Program-made: the position numbers and the translations under genes
In this document: positions 7,840 to 16,924 of the stretch, in pieces
Position numbering within the stretch: the first letter of the stretch is position 1
Layout: every line of letters begins with the position of its first letter
The notes under the pieces: generated by a model
The model's database searches: none
Told to the model about the DNA's origin: nothing
What the model saw: the letters and a program-made list of their open reading frames with translations, nothing else
Source of the DNA: Scybalousia_A sp963540815
Lineage (GTDB): Bacteria; Bacteroidota; Bacteroidia; Bacteroidales; P3
Assembly (NCBI GenBank): GCA_963540815.1
Contig: CAUTQY010000008.1
Location: forward strand, 7,193 to 71,192
Direction of reading: 5' to 3'
DNA length: 64,000 nt

Positions 7840-9147
7840 ATGGCAAAATCGTATAAAACCGTAACGGCGGACCAAGCTGTTAAAGTAATAAAATCGGGAG
7901 ACCATATTCACATAGGTTGTGTTGCCGCTGCTCCTCAAACCCTTATAAAAGCAATGTGTGAAAGAGGGAAAAATAAAGAATTCTCAGACGTATACATTCA
8001 TCATTTGCACACCGAAGGACCGGCGCCATATACCGACCCAGAATTTGAGGGAATTTTTAGACACGATGCATTTTTTGTGGGTAAGAACGTAAGAAAGGCG
8101 GTGCAAGAGGGACGCGGAGATTATATTCCAGTATTCTTGGGCGAAATACCAACGTTGTATCGTAAGGGGTATTTGCCTTGTGACGTGTTGTTGATAATGG
8201 TTTCCGAACCGGATGAAAACGGCATGGTTTCCTTAGGTACCTCGGTGGCGGATACTTTGGGGGCTATGGAGGTAGCCAAATGTGTTATTGCAGAAATAAA
8301 TCCTCAAATGCCCAGCTGTTTTGGAGATGCAATGATATCCATGAATAGAATAAATATGTTTGTCCGGGCTGATTATCCTTTGTTTCCGGCACATATGGCG
8401 CCTTTGGATGAAGTCTCTATGCAGATAGGAAAAAACTGTGCCACACTAATAGAGGACGGAGCATGTTTGCAAATGGGTATAGGTACAATTCCCAATGCCA
8501 TACTTGCTCAACTTGGAGGACACAAAAATTTGGGAGTACATACCGAGATGTTTTCAGACGGAGTTCTTCCCTTGGTAGAAAAAGGAGTAATTAACGGAAA
8601 CAACAAAGCTTTGGACAAAGGCAAAATGGTTTCTACCTTTCTTATGGGTAGCAATAAACTTTACGATTTTGTTAATAATAACAAGGAAGTTCTTATGATG
8701 GAATGTTCCTATACCAACGACCCGTTTATTGTTGCAAAACAACCCAAAATGACAGCCATAAACTCTTGTATAGAAATAGATATTACGGGACAAGTATGTG
8801 CCGATAGTATAGGTGCAAAATTGTTTTCGGGAGTAGGTGGGCAAGTTGATTTTATGTACGGAGCTTCGCGTTCCGAAGGAGGTAAAGCAATAATGGCAAT
8901 GCCCTCCATAACCAATAAGGTGGCTACAAAAATAGTTCCCTATCTGAAAAAGGGTGCAAGTGTGGATACTACCCGATACCATATGCATTATTTTGCAACG
9001 GAATACGGAGTTGTTGATTTATACGGCAAAACCCTGCAACAAAGGGCAAGACTCATTATTTCCATAGCACACCCGCAATTTAGGGAAGAATTGGAAAAAG
9101 CCGCCGTTGAAAGGTGGGGAACTTCTTTCCTGAGAGTAAAATTATAA
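7840..9147 (+). CDS. Acetyl-CoA hydrolase/transferase family CoA-transferase (4-hydroxybutyrate or butyrate:acetate type)
   Basis: A 435-residue class I CoA-transferase. It exchanges CoA between acyl-CoA and a free acid through a glutamyl-CoA intermediate. The catalytic glutamate is visible in GVHTEMFSDGVLPL at about residue 236, preceded by GIGTIPNAILAQLGGHKNLG. The C-terminal domain has GVGGQVDFMYGASRSEGGKAI and HYFATEYGVVDLYGKT, typical of the cluster containing 4-hydroxybutyrate CoA-transferase and butyryl-CoA:acetate CoA-transferase. Substrate choice cannot be read from the sequence: acetate with butyrate, propionate, succinate or 4-hydroxybutyrate are all possible. It is a single-gene unit with its own -7 element and a strong terminator (9188-9220). 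It could join acyl-CoA pools made by the mmdA/mce route or the acyl-CoA dehydrogenase. Confidence 0.9.
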   Translation: MAKSYKTVTADQAVKVIKSGDHIHIGCVAAAPQTLIKAMCERGKNKEFSDVYIHHLHTEGPAPYTDPEFEGIFRHDAFFVGKNVRKAVQEGRGDYIPVFLGEIPTLYRKGYLPCDVLLIMVSEPDENGMVSLGTSVADTLGAMEVAKCVIAEINPQMPSCFGDAMISMNRINMFVRADYPLFPAHMAPLDEVSMQIGKNCATLIEDGACLQMGIGTIPNAILAQLGGHKNLGVHTEMFSDGVLPLVEKGVINGNNKALDKGKMVSTFLMGSNKLYDFVNNNKEVLMMECSYTNDPFIVAKQPKMTAINSCIEIDITGQVCADSIGAKLFSGVGGQVDFMYGASRSEGGKAIMAMPSITNKVATKIVPYLKKGASVDTTRYHMHYFATEYGVVDLYGKTLQQRARLIISIAHPQFREELEKAAVERWGTSFLRVKL

Positions 9148-9187
9148 CTCATAGATAACTATTTTGCTAACAAAGTGTTTTAATTTT

Positions 9188-9220
9188 ATGGGGATAACAA
9201 ATTATTATCCCCATTTTTTA
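9188..9220 (+). terminator. Intrinsic terminator of the CoA-transferase gene
   Basis: ATGGGGATAA (9188-9197) pairs with TTATCCCCAT (9205-9214) over a 7-nt loop, followed by a T run. Confidence 0.85.
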
Positions 9221-9294
9221 TTATCCGTATTCCATTTGTAATCAGTTTTTTATATTATATAATCGGTTTTTTATTTGACTTTTCTTTCAAAAAA

Positions 9295-9326
9295 TTTGGT
9301 AGGTATGTTTTTTTGATATACATTTG
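9295..9326 (+). promoter_or_regulatory. Promoter of the CAU tRNA gene
   Basis: TTTG (9295-9298), 20-nt spacer, TACATTTG (9319-9326). The tRNA begins 56 nt after the -7 box, so a short 5' leader would be removed by RNase P. Confidence 0.65.
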
Positions 9327-9381
9327 CAAATGTTTTCAGACGGTGTGTATTTCTGATAAGAGTATTTTAATCGTTGAAATC

Positions 9382-9455
9382 GGTCCCTTAGCTCAGTAGG
9401 TTAGAGCATCTGACTCATAATCAGGGGGTCCTTGGTTCGAGCCCAAGAGGGACCA
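9382..9455 (+). tRNA. tRNA with anticodon CAU (elongator Met, or Ile2 read with lysidine)
   Basis: A complete 74-nt cloverleaf. The acceptor stem GGTCCCT pairs with AGGGACC; the D arm is GCTC...GAGC; the anticodon stem is TCTGA with TCAGG, loop CTCATAA (anticodon CAT); the T arm is CTTGG-TTCGAGC-CCAAG; the discriminator is A. CCA is not encoded. The acceptor stem has C4-G69 and C5-G68, pairs described as favouring TilS lysidine modification of tRNA-Ile2 in E. coli, whereas E. coli elongator Met has U-A and A-U there. That hints at Ile2 but does not settle it. A T-rich imperfect hairpin at about 9470-9502 probably ends the transcript. Confidence 0.9.
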
Positions 9456-9563
9456 CACATATTAAGTTTAGAGTGAGGTTTATAAAGTTAAATCTCGCTT
9501 TTTTTGTTTTGTAAGCCTTATATTCTCTTACCATCCTTCGTTTTTTATGTAATTTCTTTGTAG

Positions 9564-9571
9564 TACCTTTG
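9564..9571 (+). promoter_or_regulatory. -7 element ahead of the lipoprotein-mtgA-xer genes
   Basis: TACCTTTG, 14 nt upstream of the ATG at 9586, so a very short leader is predicted. The -33 region has no clear TTG. Confidence 0.5.
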
Positions 9572-9585
9572 CAAAAACAAAAAGC

Positions 9586-10440
9586 ATGAAAAAAAAGACA
9601 TTCTTTTGTATATATTTGATTGTAGTTTCAATGGTTTTCTTTGCCTGTGCAGACAAAAAGGAGAACGATTTACAAAAAACTTTTCTAAAGGGTCATGTAA
9701 AATCCGTAAGAGAAATAAGCTACGAAGCGTGGGGAAATGCCGACACGTTAGTTCAAGGAGAAGTAATAGACAACCAAGGGGCGGAAAATACTTATACCCT
9801 ATACAATAAAAAAGGTTATATAACGGATATATACAAATATGATAGAGAGAATGAAATAAAATACAAATGGCATTTTTATTACGACAAAAAGCAAACAAAA
9901 CAATTATCTGCCAAACGTTATGAGGCAAAAGATTTTCAACAAGATAGCACTTATTATCTTTATGACAAAAAAATTAGAACTATAGAATATGTACGTTGTG
10001 ACGAAAAAGGAGAAATAAAAAGTAGGATACTGTCCGAATACGATAAAAAAGGAAATGTTATAGAGGAAAAGATGTTAAACAAGGATAATCTTTTGGAAAA
10101 AATAACAAAGTTTAAATATAAGAAAAACAAACTTACGGAAGGAAGGAGTTATGATAGTAATCATAAACTGCTTATAATTTCAATTTATTCGTATGATAAA
10201 AACGGCAATATGGAAAGTATAACAATGACGGACTGCAAAAATCAGCCTATAAGCAGAGGTGTTTACTCCTATAACAAAGAGGGTTTTGTAAAAACCGAAC
10301 TCTTGCAACGCCCCGGTTACACGGATTTGCTTTTGGAGTATGTATATACAATAGACGAACAGGGAAATTGGATACAAAGAATAATGTTATCCCAAAACGA
10401 AGCCTTTCAAATTACCAAACGTGAAATAGAATACTTTTAA
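9586..10440 (+). CDS. Lipoprotein with YD-like repeats, function unknown
   Basis: A 284-residue lipoprotein. The signal peptide ends VFFACADK, with the lipobox Cys near residue 21. The mature part repeats units of about 20-30 residues built around YDKKGN or YNKEGF with polar strands: LYNKKGYITDIYKYDREN, SEYDKKGNVIEEKML, YSYDKNGNMESITMT, YSYNKEGFVKTELLQ. This is the look of RHS/YD-type beta repeats found in Bacteroidetes surface lipoproteins. No enzymatic motif is seen. It lies 4 bp upstream of mtgA, so the two are probably co-transcribed, which may suggest an envelope role, but this is only proximity. Confidence 0.65.
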   Translation: MKKKTFFCIYLIVVSMVFFACADKKENDLQKTFLKGHVKSVREISYEAWGNADTLVQGEVIDNQGAENTYTLYNKKGYITDIYKYDRENEIKYKWHFYYDKKQTKQLSAKRYEAKDFQQDSTYYLYDKKIRTIEYVRCDEKGEIKSRILSEYDKKGNVIEEKMLNKDNLLEKITKFKYKKNKLTEGRSYDSNHKLLIISIYSYDKNGNMESITMTDCKNQPISRGVYSYNKEGFVKTELLQRPGYTDLLLEYVYTIDEQGNWIQRIMLSQNEAFQITKREIEYF

Positions 10441-10444
10441 AGAA

Positions 10445-11173
10445 ATGAGTCTTGTAGTAAACAAGAAAGCAAAGACAAAAAAGATAAACCCAAAGAAAAT
10501 ATTTAAATTCTTTGGATGGGTAGCGTTATCTTATCTGGTATTTTCAATTATCCTGACCTTTGCTTATAAGTTTGTAAACCCTCCTATTACCATATTGATG
10601 ATACAACGCTGTATGGAACAATGTTTTTCAAAAGACAGACACGTAAAATTGGAAAAACAATGGGTAGATGTAGAGGATATTTCTCCCAATATGATAAGAG
10701 CGGTAGTAAGCATAGAAGATAATAACTTTGTCAATCATAGAGGTTTTGACTTTAAGGCAATAGAATATGCTCGAAAATTAAACGAAAAACGCGGTAAAAG
10801 TGTTTTTGGCGCAAGTACGATAAGTCAACAAACGGCAAAAAATGTTTTTCTTTGGTTACATAAAAGTTATTTCCGTAAAGGACTTGAAGCCTGGGAGACA
10901 GTACTGATAGAGTTTATGTGGGATAAGAAAAGAATTATGGAGGTATATCTCAATGTTATAGAATTCGGTGACGGAATTTATGGCGTAGAAGCGGCTAGTC
11001 AATATTATTTTCATAAAAACGCAAAAAATCTTACTAAAAGAGAAGCGGCTTTGCTTACTGCTGTTTTGCCGCAACCACTAAAACGAAACCCTGCCAAACC
11101 TAACAAAAGAACACAAAGAAGGGCAAATATGATAATGCATAGAATGGACATAATAGGAAGAGTAAGATTGTGA
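10445..11173 (+). CDS. mtgA: Monofunctional biosynthetic peptidoglycan transglycosylase
   Basis: A 242-residue glycosyltransferase family 51 enzyme that polymerises lipid II into glycan strands at the inner membrane. It has a basic cytoplasmic N-terminus, one transmembrane helix at about residues 24-45 (GWVALSYLVFSIILTF), then the GT51 motifs: VVSIEDNNFVNHRGFD with the catalytic Glu near residue 90, GASTISQQTAKNVFLW, KKRIMEVYLNVIEFGDGIYGVEAA, and REAALLTAVLPQP. No transpeptidase domain is attached, and the length is normal for MtgA. Its stop overlaps the GTG start of the recombinase gene by 4 bp (GTGA), implying coupled translation. Confidence 0.93.
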   Translation: MSLVVNKKAKTKKINPKKIFKFFGWVALSYLVFSIILTFAYKFVNPPITILMIQRCMEQCFSKDRHVKLEKQWVDVEDISPNMIRAVVSIEDNNFVNHRGFDFKAIEYARKLNEKRGKSVFGASTISQQTAKNVFLWLHKSYFRKGLEAWETVLIEFMWDKKRIMEVYLNVIEFGDGIYGVEAASQYYFHKNAKNLTKREAALLTAVLPQPLKRNPAKPNKRTQRRANMIMHRMDIIGRVRL

Positions 11174-12114
11174 AAGAATGGAATAAACACATAGAGAATT
11201 TCAGATATTATTTAAAATTGGAACGTTCTTTTTCCGATAATACCATAGAAAGTTATCTTATGGATTGTCAAAAATTGTTTTCATTTTTAGAGGAAAATTA
11301 TCCTAACATTACCCCTCAAAATATTAACACCAAAATTCTAAATGAGTTTGTTATACAATTGGAAAAGAAAAAAGGTGGCGACCAAGAAGAAAGATTGTTG
11401 AGAAGTACGTCCCAAACAAGAATAATACAAGGAATAAGGGCATTTTTTAAATTTCTTATTCTATCGGATGTAATACAAAAGAATCCCACCGAACATATAG
11501 TTACTCCCTATATAGATAAAAAAATACCCAAAATATTGGAGAGGGAGGAAATAAAAAGAATGATGGAAGCCATAGATGTTTCTACGGCTTTAGGTTTTAG
11601 GAATAGACTAACAATAGAGTTACTCTATTCTACGGGCATGAGGGTTAGCGAGTTCATAAACTTGAAATTATCTGACATACACCACAAAGAAGAGTATCTT
11701 GATATTATAGGAAAGGGCAACAAGGAAAGATATATTCCTATTGATAAAAGGGTATTAAACGATTTGATGTTTTATATAAACAAGTACAGGGTACATCAGA
11801 AAATATCCGATGGCTTTGAAAATTTTGTTTTTTTATCCGAAAAACTTGGCAAAAAACTAACTCGTCAATTTATTTTTTTGATGCTAAAAAAGACCGCACT
11901 CACTGCCGGAGTAGATAAAAAAGTGCATCCTCATATCCTTAGACATAGTTTTGCAACCGAACTGATAAGAGGAGGTGCAAATATTGTAGCCGTTAAGGAA
12001 ATAATGGGACATACAAGTATTACCTCTACGGAAATATATATAAATTTAAACGCCTTGGATATAAAAAATACCTTGTATAACTACCATCCCTTTTTTCAAA
12101 AAGGAAATTTATAA
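11170..12114 (+). CDS. Tyrosine recombinase, XerC/XerD type
   Basis: A 314-residue site-specific recombinase, expected to resolve chromosome dimers at dif. An N-terminal SAM-like core-binding domain (FRYYLKLERSFSDNTIESYL) is followed by the catalytic domain. Catalytic residues are visible: Arg in STGMRVSEF (about 158), Lys in GKGNKERYIPI, His-x-x-Arg in HPHILRHSFATEL (about 255-258), His in MGHTSITSTE, and Tyr in EIYINLN (about 290). The start is GTG at 11170, overlapping mtgA. The gene converges with the BadF-type gene; the two stop codons abut and overlap by 6 bp. A chromosomal Xer, not an integrase, is the best reading: no att sites or mobile genes flank it. C versus D cannot be assigned. 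Confidence 0.9.
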   Translation: MKEWNKHIENFRYYLKLERSFSDNTIESYLMDCQKLFSFLEENYPNITPQNINTKILNEFVIQLEKKKGGDQEERLLRSTSQTRIIQGIRAFFKFLILSDVIQKNPTEHIVTPYIDKKIPKILEREEIKRMMEAIDVSTALGFRNRLTIELLYSTGMRVSEFINLKLSDIHHKEEYLDIIGKGNKERYIPIDKRVLNDLMFYINKYRVHQKISDGFENFVFLSEKLGKKLTRQFIFLMLKKTALTAGVDKKVHPHILRHSFATELIRGGANIVAVKEIMGHTSITSTEIYINLNALDIKNTLYNYHPFFQKGNL

Positions 12115-12945
12115 ATGGTAATCCAATAAACCCTCCAAAGGAGCGTGTATGATTTTGCCGACTTTCATATTATGTTGTTTGGCGATGTCTTTGAAAATAT
12201 CTTTTGCATAATATCCTATACTACCCACAACATTAATGGCTTGATATTGATAATCTTTATATTGTGCCACTTGCATAACAAAGAAGTTATTAAAGGCCTC
12301 TTCTATGATTTTTTTACAATAAATGTCTTTCTGTCTTGATATAACGAATTTTGCAAATGAAGCAATATAAAAATTCGGCTTCTCTCCTTGATAAAGTCGC
12401 GTCAAAAAATCCACCTCATCGCCAGGATATTCCTCTGCAAACTGTTCGTGTATATGTTTCGGCATTTGTCCTCTCAGATAGTTTCTCAAAACTATTTTGC
12501 CTATATTCGTACCTGCCCCCTCATCACAAAGCACATAACCCAAAGACGGAATATTCTCTATAATTTTTTCTCCGTCATACAAACAAGAGTTCGACCCCGT
12601 ACCAAGTATTGCTACTATTCCCGTTTCATTTGCACAAGTTGCTCTTGCTGCTCCCAATAAATCGTCCTCTATATGTATGTTTGCATTAGGTAAATGATGT
12701 TGAAAAATATCTTTCATCAATATCTTTTTTTGAGTAGTTGAGCAACCCGAACCATAGAAAAACATTTGCATTTTTTCTTTCGCCGGTATGTATGGCAAAA
12801 TGTTTTCCGTTATCTCGTTTTCTATTGTATTAATGGAAACGTTATACGGATTTAAACCCATAGAATGAAAATATCTTTTATTTTTTTCGTTATCTATTAA
12901 ACACCAGTCTATTTTAGTAGAACCGCTATCTGCTACAAGTAACAT
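12109..12945 (-). CDS. BadF/BadG/BcrA/BcrD-type ATPase, N-acetylglucosamine-kinase-like
   Basis: A 278-residue sugar-kinase/ASKHA protein. The phosphate-1 loop is at the N-terminus (LLVADSGSTKIDWCLID), the second phosphate motif is GIVAILGTGSNSCLYDG at about residues 110-126, and GYVLCDEGAGTNIGKIVLRN follows. This pattern is that of the Bacteroidetes N-acetylglucosamine-kinase-like family, which may phosphorylate amino sugars recovered from the cell wall. There is no benzoyl-CoA reductase context. It lies 26 bp after sufS on the same strand and has no promoter motif of its own in that gap. Confidence 0.8.
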   Translation of the reverse strand: MLLVADSGSTKIDWCLIDNEKNKRYFHSMGLNPYNVSINTIENEITENILPYIPAKEKMQMFFYGSGCSTTQKKILMKDIFQHHLPNANIHIEDDLLGAARATCANETGIVAILGTGSNSCLYDGEKIIENIPSLGYVLCDEGAGTNIGKIVLRNYLRGQMPKHIHEQFAEEYPGDEVDFLTRLYQGEKPNFYIASFAKFVISRQKDIYCKKIIEEAFNNFFVMQVAQYKDYQYQAINVVGSIGYYAKDIFKDIAKQHNMKVGKIIHAPLEGLLDYHL

Positions 12946-12971
12946 ATTTTTATTTTTTTATAATTGTCCGA

Positions 12972-14213
12972 CTATCTCAGCATTTGCAGAGATTTGTTTA
13001 ATCTTATAATAAAATTATCTATCTCCTCAAAAGTATTATACAAAGCAAAAGATACTCTGTCCGTTCCTTCTATGTTGTAATAGTTCATAACAGGCTCCGC
13101 ACAATGATGCCCCGTGCGTATAGCCACACCTTGCATATCTAATATTGTTCCCAAATCCAAGTGATGTATACCTTCTACAAGAAAAGAAATACAAGAGGTT
13201 TTATTTGCAGAATTTCCGAATATTTGCATACCTCCTATCTCTTGTAGTTTTTTTGTTGCATATTGCATTAAATCATCCTCGTAAGCAACAATATTCCGCA
13301 TTCCTATATTCGTTAAATATTGAAGGGCAACACCCAAACCTATGGCATCGGCAACAGAAGGAGTGCCGGCTTCAAAACGAAAGGGCAGGCTATTAAAGAC
13401 AGTTTTTTGCATGGAGACTTCTTTTATCATTTCTCCTCCTCCTTGATAAGGATACATTTGCTCCAAGTAGTTTTTTTTTCCATAAAGCACACCTATACCC
13501 ATGGGAGCATAAACTTTATGGCCGGAAAAACAATAAAAATCAGCATCCGTTTCTTGTACATCTATAGGTAAATGTGCTATACTTTGTGCTCCGTCAACAA
13601 TAACAAGGGTATTGTTTTGATGAGCAAGGTTTATGATTTCTTTTATAGGGTTTATGATTCCAAGCGTGTTGGAAATATGAGTTAGCGATAGTATCTTAAC
13701 TTGTGGAGTAAGCAGGAGTTTAAAAGCCTCAAAATCCAATTCTCCCTTAGCATTTAAGGGTATGTATTTCAAGGTAAAATTGTATTTATCTCGTGCCATA
13801 TGCCAAGGGACTATGTTGGAATGATGTTCCATTTCCGTAATAAGGACTTCGTCTCCTTTTGACAAACTTCGTCCGCTACATAAAGGAAAGGAATAACAAA
13901 GACTCTCCACCAAAAGATTAAGACTTTCCGTAGTGCCACGGGTAAAAATAATATTTTCCGTACTCGGGGCTTTTATAAAATCCCTTACTCTCTGTCTTGC
14001 AACTTCGAATTCCTCCGTTGCTCTTTCACTCAACCAATGCACACCCCTATGCACATTGGCATTTACATGAGTATAATAATCCGTTAGAGCCTCTATAACA
14101 CACGTGGGTTTCTGAGTTGTGGCAGCATTGTCCAAATAAATCAAATCTTGTTTGTCTCTAACTTTTTGTTTCAATAAAGGAAAATTCTGCCTTATGGTAT
14201 TGACGTCAAGCAT
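12972..14213 (-). CDS. sufS: Cysteine desulfurase, SufS type
   Basis: A 413-residue class II cysteine desulfurase that takes sulfur from cysteine for Fe-S cluster assembly. The pyridoxal-phosphate lysine is in CFSGHKVYAPMGIGVLYG (about residue 230). The catalytic cysteine is in AIRTGHHCAEPVMNYY (about residue 370), the RxGHHCA context specific to SufS rather than IscS. The N-terminus, YLDNAATTQKPTCVIEAL, is also typical. No sufB, sufC or sufD gene is near; the neighbours are a small membrane protein (8-bp overlap upstream) and the BadF-type kinase. Confidence 0.93.
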   Translation of the reverse strand: MLDVNTIRQNFPLLKQKVRDKQDLIYLDNAATTQKPTCVIEALTDYYTHVNANVHRGVHWLSERATEEFEVARQRVRDFIKAPSTENIIFTRGTTESLNLLVESLCYSFPLCSGRSLSKGDEVLITEMEHHSNIVPWHMARDKYNFTLKYIPLNAKGELDFEAFKLLLTPQVKILSLTHISNTLGIINPIKEIINLAHQNNTLVIVDGAQSIAHLPIDVQETDADFYCFSGHKVYAPMGIGVLYGKKNYLEQMYPYQGGGEMIKEVSMQKTVFNSLPFRFEAGTPSVADAIGLGVALQYLTNIGMRNIVAYEDDLMQYATKKLQEIGGMQIFGNSANKTSCISFLVEGIHHLDLGTILDMQGVAIRTGHHCAEPVMNYYNIEGTDRVSFALYNTFEEIDNFIIRLNKSLQMLR

Positions 14214-14427
14214 TTAAATACATCCTCCATTTTATATACATAACAATAAAAAATATCAGCAACAAAAGAATAAACCCATAAAAAATTATACTTCCTTTCT
14301 TGGAAAGATACACATAATTTTTATCCTTTTTGCCTTTATTTTTTATACCCTTGGACAAATAGAATACAACAAAAACTATCAAGGCTACTATTATTATGCT
14401 TACCGCTATAACTTGTATGTTAAACAT
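14206..14427 (-). CDS. Small membrane protein with two transmembrane helices
   Basis: A 73-residue protein with hydrophobic helices at about residues 5-24 and 48-67, separated by a basic loop (KGIKNKGKKDKNYVYLSKKG). No family is recognised. The ATG at 14427 lies 43 bp downstream of lon, and the 3' end overlaps the sufS start by 8 bp, so it is probably expressed with sufS. Confidence 0.6.
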   Translation of the reverse strand: MFNIQVIAVSIIIVALIVFVVFYLSKGIKNKGKKDKNYVYLSKKGSIIFYGFILLLLIFFIVMYIKWRMYLNA

Positions 14428-14470
14428 GTTTTTGTTAAAATTGAAGTATGTAATAAAAATTATTGCGTAA

Positions 14471-16894
14471 CTATACCAGTACTATTATAGGAATTTCCGC
14501 TATCTCTTTAACATAATGGAAAGTCAGTCCGGAAAGGTAAGTGCTTTTTATATTCTCTACATCTCTACGATTCTTTTCGGAAAGAATAATATCTGTTATT
14601 TTAGCTCTTTTTGCCGCAAGAATTTTTTCCTTTATGCCTCCAACAGGCAACACACTTCCTCGCAAAGTAATCTCACCTGTCATTGCAAAATTGTGTTTAA
14701 CCTTTTTCCACGTAAAAGCGGAAAGCATGGCCGTAAACATAGTAACTCCCGCAGAAGGACCATCCTTCGGCGTCGCTCCCTCAGGACAATGGACATTTAA
14801 ATCCTTACCTTCAAAAATAGTTTCGTCCAAGTTCCATATTTTGGCATTACTCTTCAAATATTCATATGCCAGAGTTGCAGACTCTTTCATTACATTGCCA
14901 AGATTACCTGTCAAGTTAATGTTTCCTTTTCCAACCGAAACGGAAGCCTCTACAAAAAGTATCTCTCCTCCTACTTCCGTCCAAGCCAAACCGGTAACAA
15001 CACCCACAAGGTCTTCTTCCATTCTTAGTTCGTGATATGCCGTAGGTAAGCCAAGTATTTTTTGCAATTCTTTTTGTTGTATTGCTTTTTTGAAATCTTT
15101 TCCTTCCGCTATTTCCACTACCCTGTGCCTTGCTATTTTGGATATTACCTTATCCAACCTTCTTACCCCCGATTCTCTTGTATAATTATTAATAAGGTAA
15201 GAAACTATTTTATCCGAAATAGATATTTGCTTTGCTTGCAAGCCATTTGCCTCTATATTTTTGGGAATAAGGTGTTGTTGTGCTATCTGCAATTTTTCTT
15301 CCTCTATGTATCCGGAAATATCGATTATCTCCATTCTGTCTATGAGAGCGGGGTGTATGTTTGACAAAGAATTTGCCGTAGCAATAAACATTATTTTTGA
15401 CAAATCATAATCTATATCCAAATAGTTATCGTGAAAAGCAGTGTTTTGCTCGGGGTCCAACACTTCCAACATTGCAGCAGAAGGGTCTCCGTTTATACTC
15501 ATACCCATTATTTTATCTATTTCATCCAAAACAAAAACAGGATTAGAGTATTTCACTTTTGAAAGAGATTTCAGTATTCTACCGGGCATGGCACCTATAT
15601 ATGTACGTCTATGTCCTCTTATTTCACTCTCATCATTTACTCCGCCAAGTGCAATCCTTACATACTCTCTGTTCATTGCCGTAGCAATACTCTTACCCAA
15701 GGAAGTTTTGCCCACACCCGGAGGACCTACCAAACAAATAATAGGTGAGGAAATCTTTTTATTAAGTTTCAAAACAGCAAGATATTCTATTATTCTTTCT
15801 TTTACTTTTTCCAGCCCAAAGTGTTCTTTATCCAAAGAAGCTCTTGCTTGTTTCATATCATAATCATCTTCCTTAAAATTATCCCAAGGTAAGTCCAAAA
15901 TAAAACCGAGATAATTTAGTTCGTTGGAATAGTCCGGTGAGGAAGGGTGCATTGTTGAGAGTTTTTTTAACTCTTTATCAAATGCGTCTTGAACTGCTTG
16001 CGTCCATACTTTTGCTTTGGCTTTTTCTTTTAATTCGTTGATTGTTTGTTCCGTAGGACTACCACCCAACTCCTCCTGTATGGTTTTTAATTGTTGATTC
16101 AAATAATATTCTCTTTGTTGCTTATCCATCTCGGAAGAGGCTTTCTTTTGGATTTGCAATTTAAGTTCCGCCTCTTTTATTTCTTTTCCGAGATAAGACA
16201 TAACCTTTTCCATACGCAAAGAAAAGTCGTCCAATTCCAAGAGTTCCTGCTTGTCTTTTACACTGATATTCAGTTGAGCGGCAACAAAATTCAATAAATA
16301 ATACGCATCCTTTATATTCTTCGGTCCCATCAAAGCATTGGGAGGTAGATTGGGGGTAAGTTTCAACAGGTTAAGATACATATCTTTCAGAGTAGAGGTC
16401 ATAATATCAGCCTGCTCAGGAAGATTTTTACAATTATCCGTATATCTTTCGCATCTTCCCTTCCAATATGGCTCCAAGGTAGTAATTTCTTTAAGTCTCA
16501 AGCGTCCCAACCCCTGCAAGACAACCATTATACTATCGTCAGGCATTGTTATCATTTCCAAAACTTTGGCGAAAGTACCAATAGAGTACAAATCTTCCTG
16601 CTTTGGATTTTCACTATCATCTTTTTGGGAAATAACGGCTATTATTTCTTTGGAAGAATATGCATCCCTTATTAATTGTAAACTTTTTGAACGTCCTGCC
16701 GCTATCGGCATAAGCACACTTGGGAAGAATACATTTCCGCGCAAAGGCAGTATCGCGACCTGCTCGGGAATGGAAACTTGTTGTTCCTCATTTGTTATTT
16801 TAGAAATATCACCCGAAACGATAGGTATTATTTCAGCATTTTCGTTGTCTATCAATTTTAATATAGTTCTTATATTTTCGTTTTTTCCCGACAT
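14471..16894 (-). CDS. lon: ATP-dependent Lon protease
   Basis: An 807-residue LonA protease that degrades misfolded and regulatory proteins in the cytoplasm. In order: the LON N-terminal substrate domain (VAILPLRGNVFFPSVLMPI), a coiled helical segment (QQREYYLNQQLKTIQEELGG), the AAA+ domain with Walker A GPPGVGKTS at about residues 390-398 and Walker B VFVLDEIDK, and the protease domain with the Ser-Lys dyad (Ser near 714 in KDGPSAGVTMF, Lys near 757 in GGIKEKILAAKRA). The length is normal. The upstream gap of 94 bp to the GlmU-like gene has no TAnnTTTG box in this orientation but holds an 11-bp inverted repeat, so control may use another sigma factor or a dedicated regulator. Confidence 0.96.
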   Translation of the reverse strand: MSGKNENIRTILKLIDNENAEIIPIVSGDISKITNEEQQVSIPEQVAILPLRGNVFFPSVLMPIAAGRSKSLQLIRDAYSSKEIIAVISQKDDSENPKQEDLYSIGTFAKVLEMITMPDDSIMVVLQGLGRLRLKEITTLEPYWKGRCERYTDNCKNLPEQADIMTSTLKDMYLNLLKLTPNLPPNALMGPKNIKDAYYLLNFVAAQLNISVKDKQELLELDDFSLRMEKVMSYLGKEIKEAELKLQIQKKASSEMDKQQREYYLNQQLKTIQEELGGSPTEQTINELKEKAKAKVWTQAVQDAFDKELKKLSTMHPSSPDYSNELNYLGFILDLPWDNFKEDDYDMKQARASLDKEHFGLEKVKERIIEYLAVLKLNKKISSPIICLVGPPGVGKTSLGKSIATAMNREYVRIALGGVNDESEIRGHRRTYIGAMPGRILKSLSKVKYSNPVFVLDEIDKIMGMSINGDPSAAMLEVLDPEQNTAFHDNYLDIDYDLSKIMFIATANSLSNIHPALIDRMEIIDISGYIEEEKLQIAQQHLIPKNIEANGLQAKQISISDKIVSYLINNYTRESGVRRLDKVISKIARHRVVEIAEGKDFKKAIQQKELQKILGLPTAYHELRMEEDLVGVVTGLAWTEVGGEILFVEASVSVGKGNINLTGNLGNVMKESATLAYEYLKSNAKIWNLDETIFEGKDLNVHCPEGATPKDGPSAGVTMFTAMLSAFTWKKVKHNFAMTGEITLRGSVLPVGGIKEKILAAKRAKITDIILSEKNRRDVENIKSTYLSGLTFHYVKEIAEIPIIVLV

Positions 16895-16924
16895 AAATAT
16901 TCCTTACGCACTACATATTTCAAC

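Noticed and set aside
11170..12114. Tyrosine recombinase as a phage or element integrase
   Set aside because: Length and motifs fit chromosomal XerC/D, it overlaps mtgA, and no attachment sites or mobile genes are nearby.
14516..15035. Long antisense ORFs over lon, and others such as 8554-8988 and 42500-43135
   Set aside because: They are shadows of strongly conserved genes on the other strand and show no family features.
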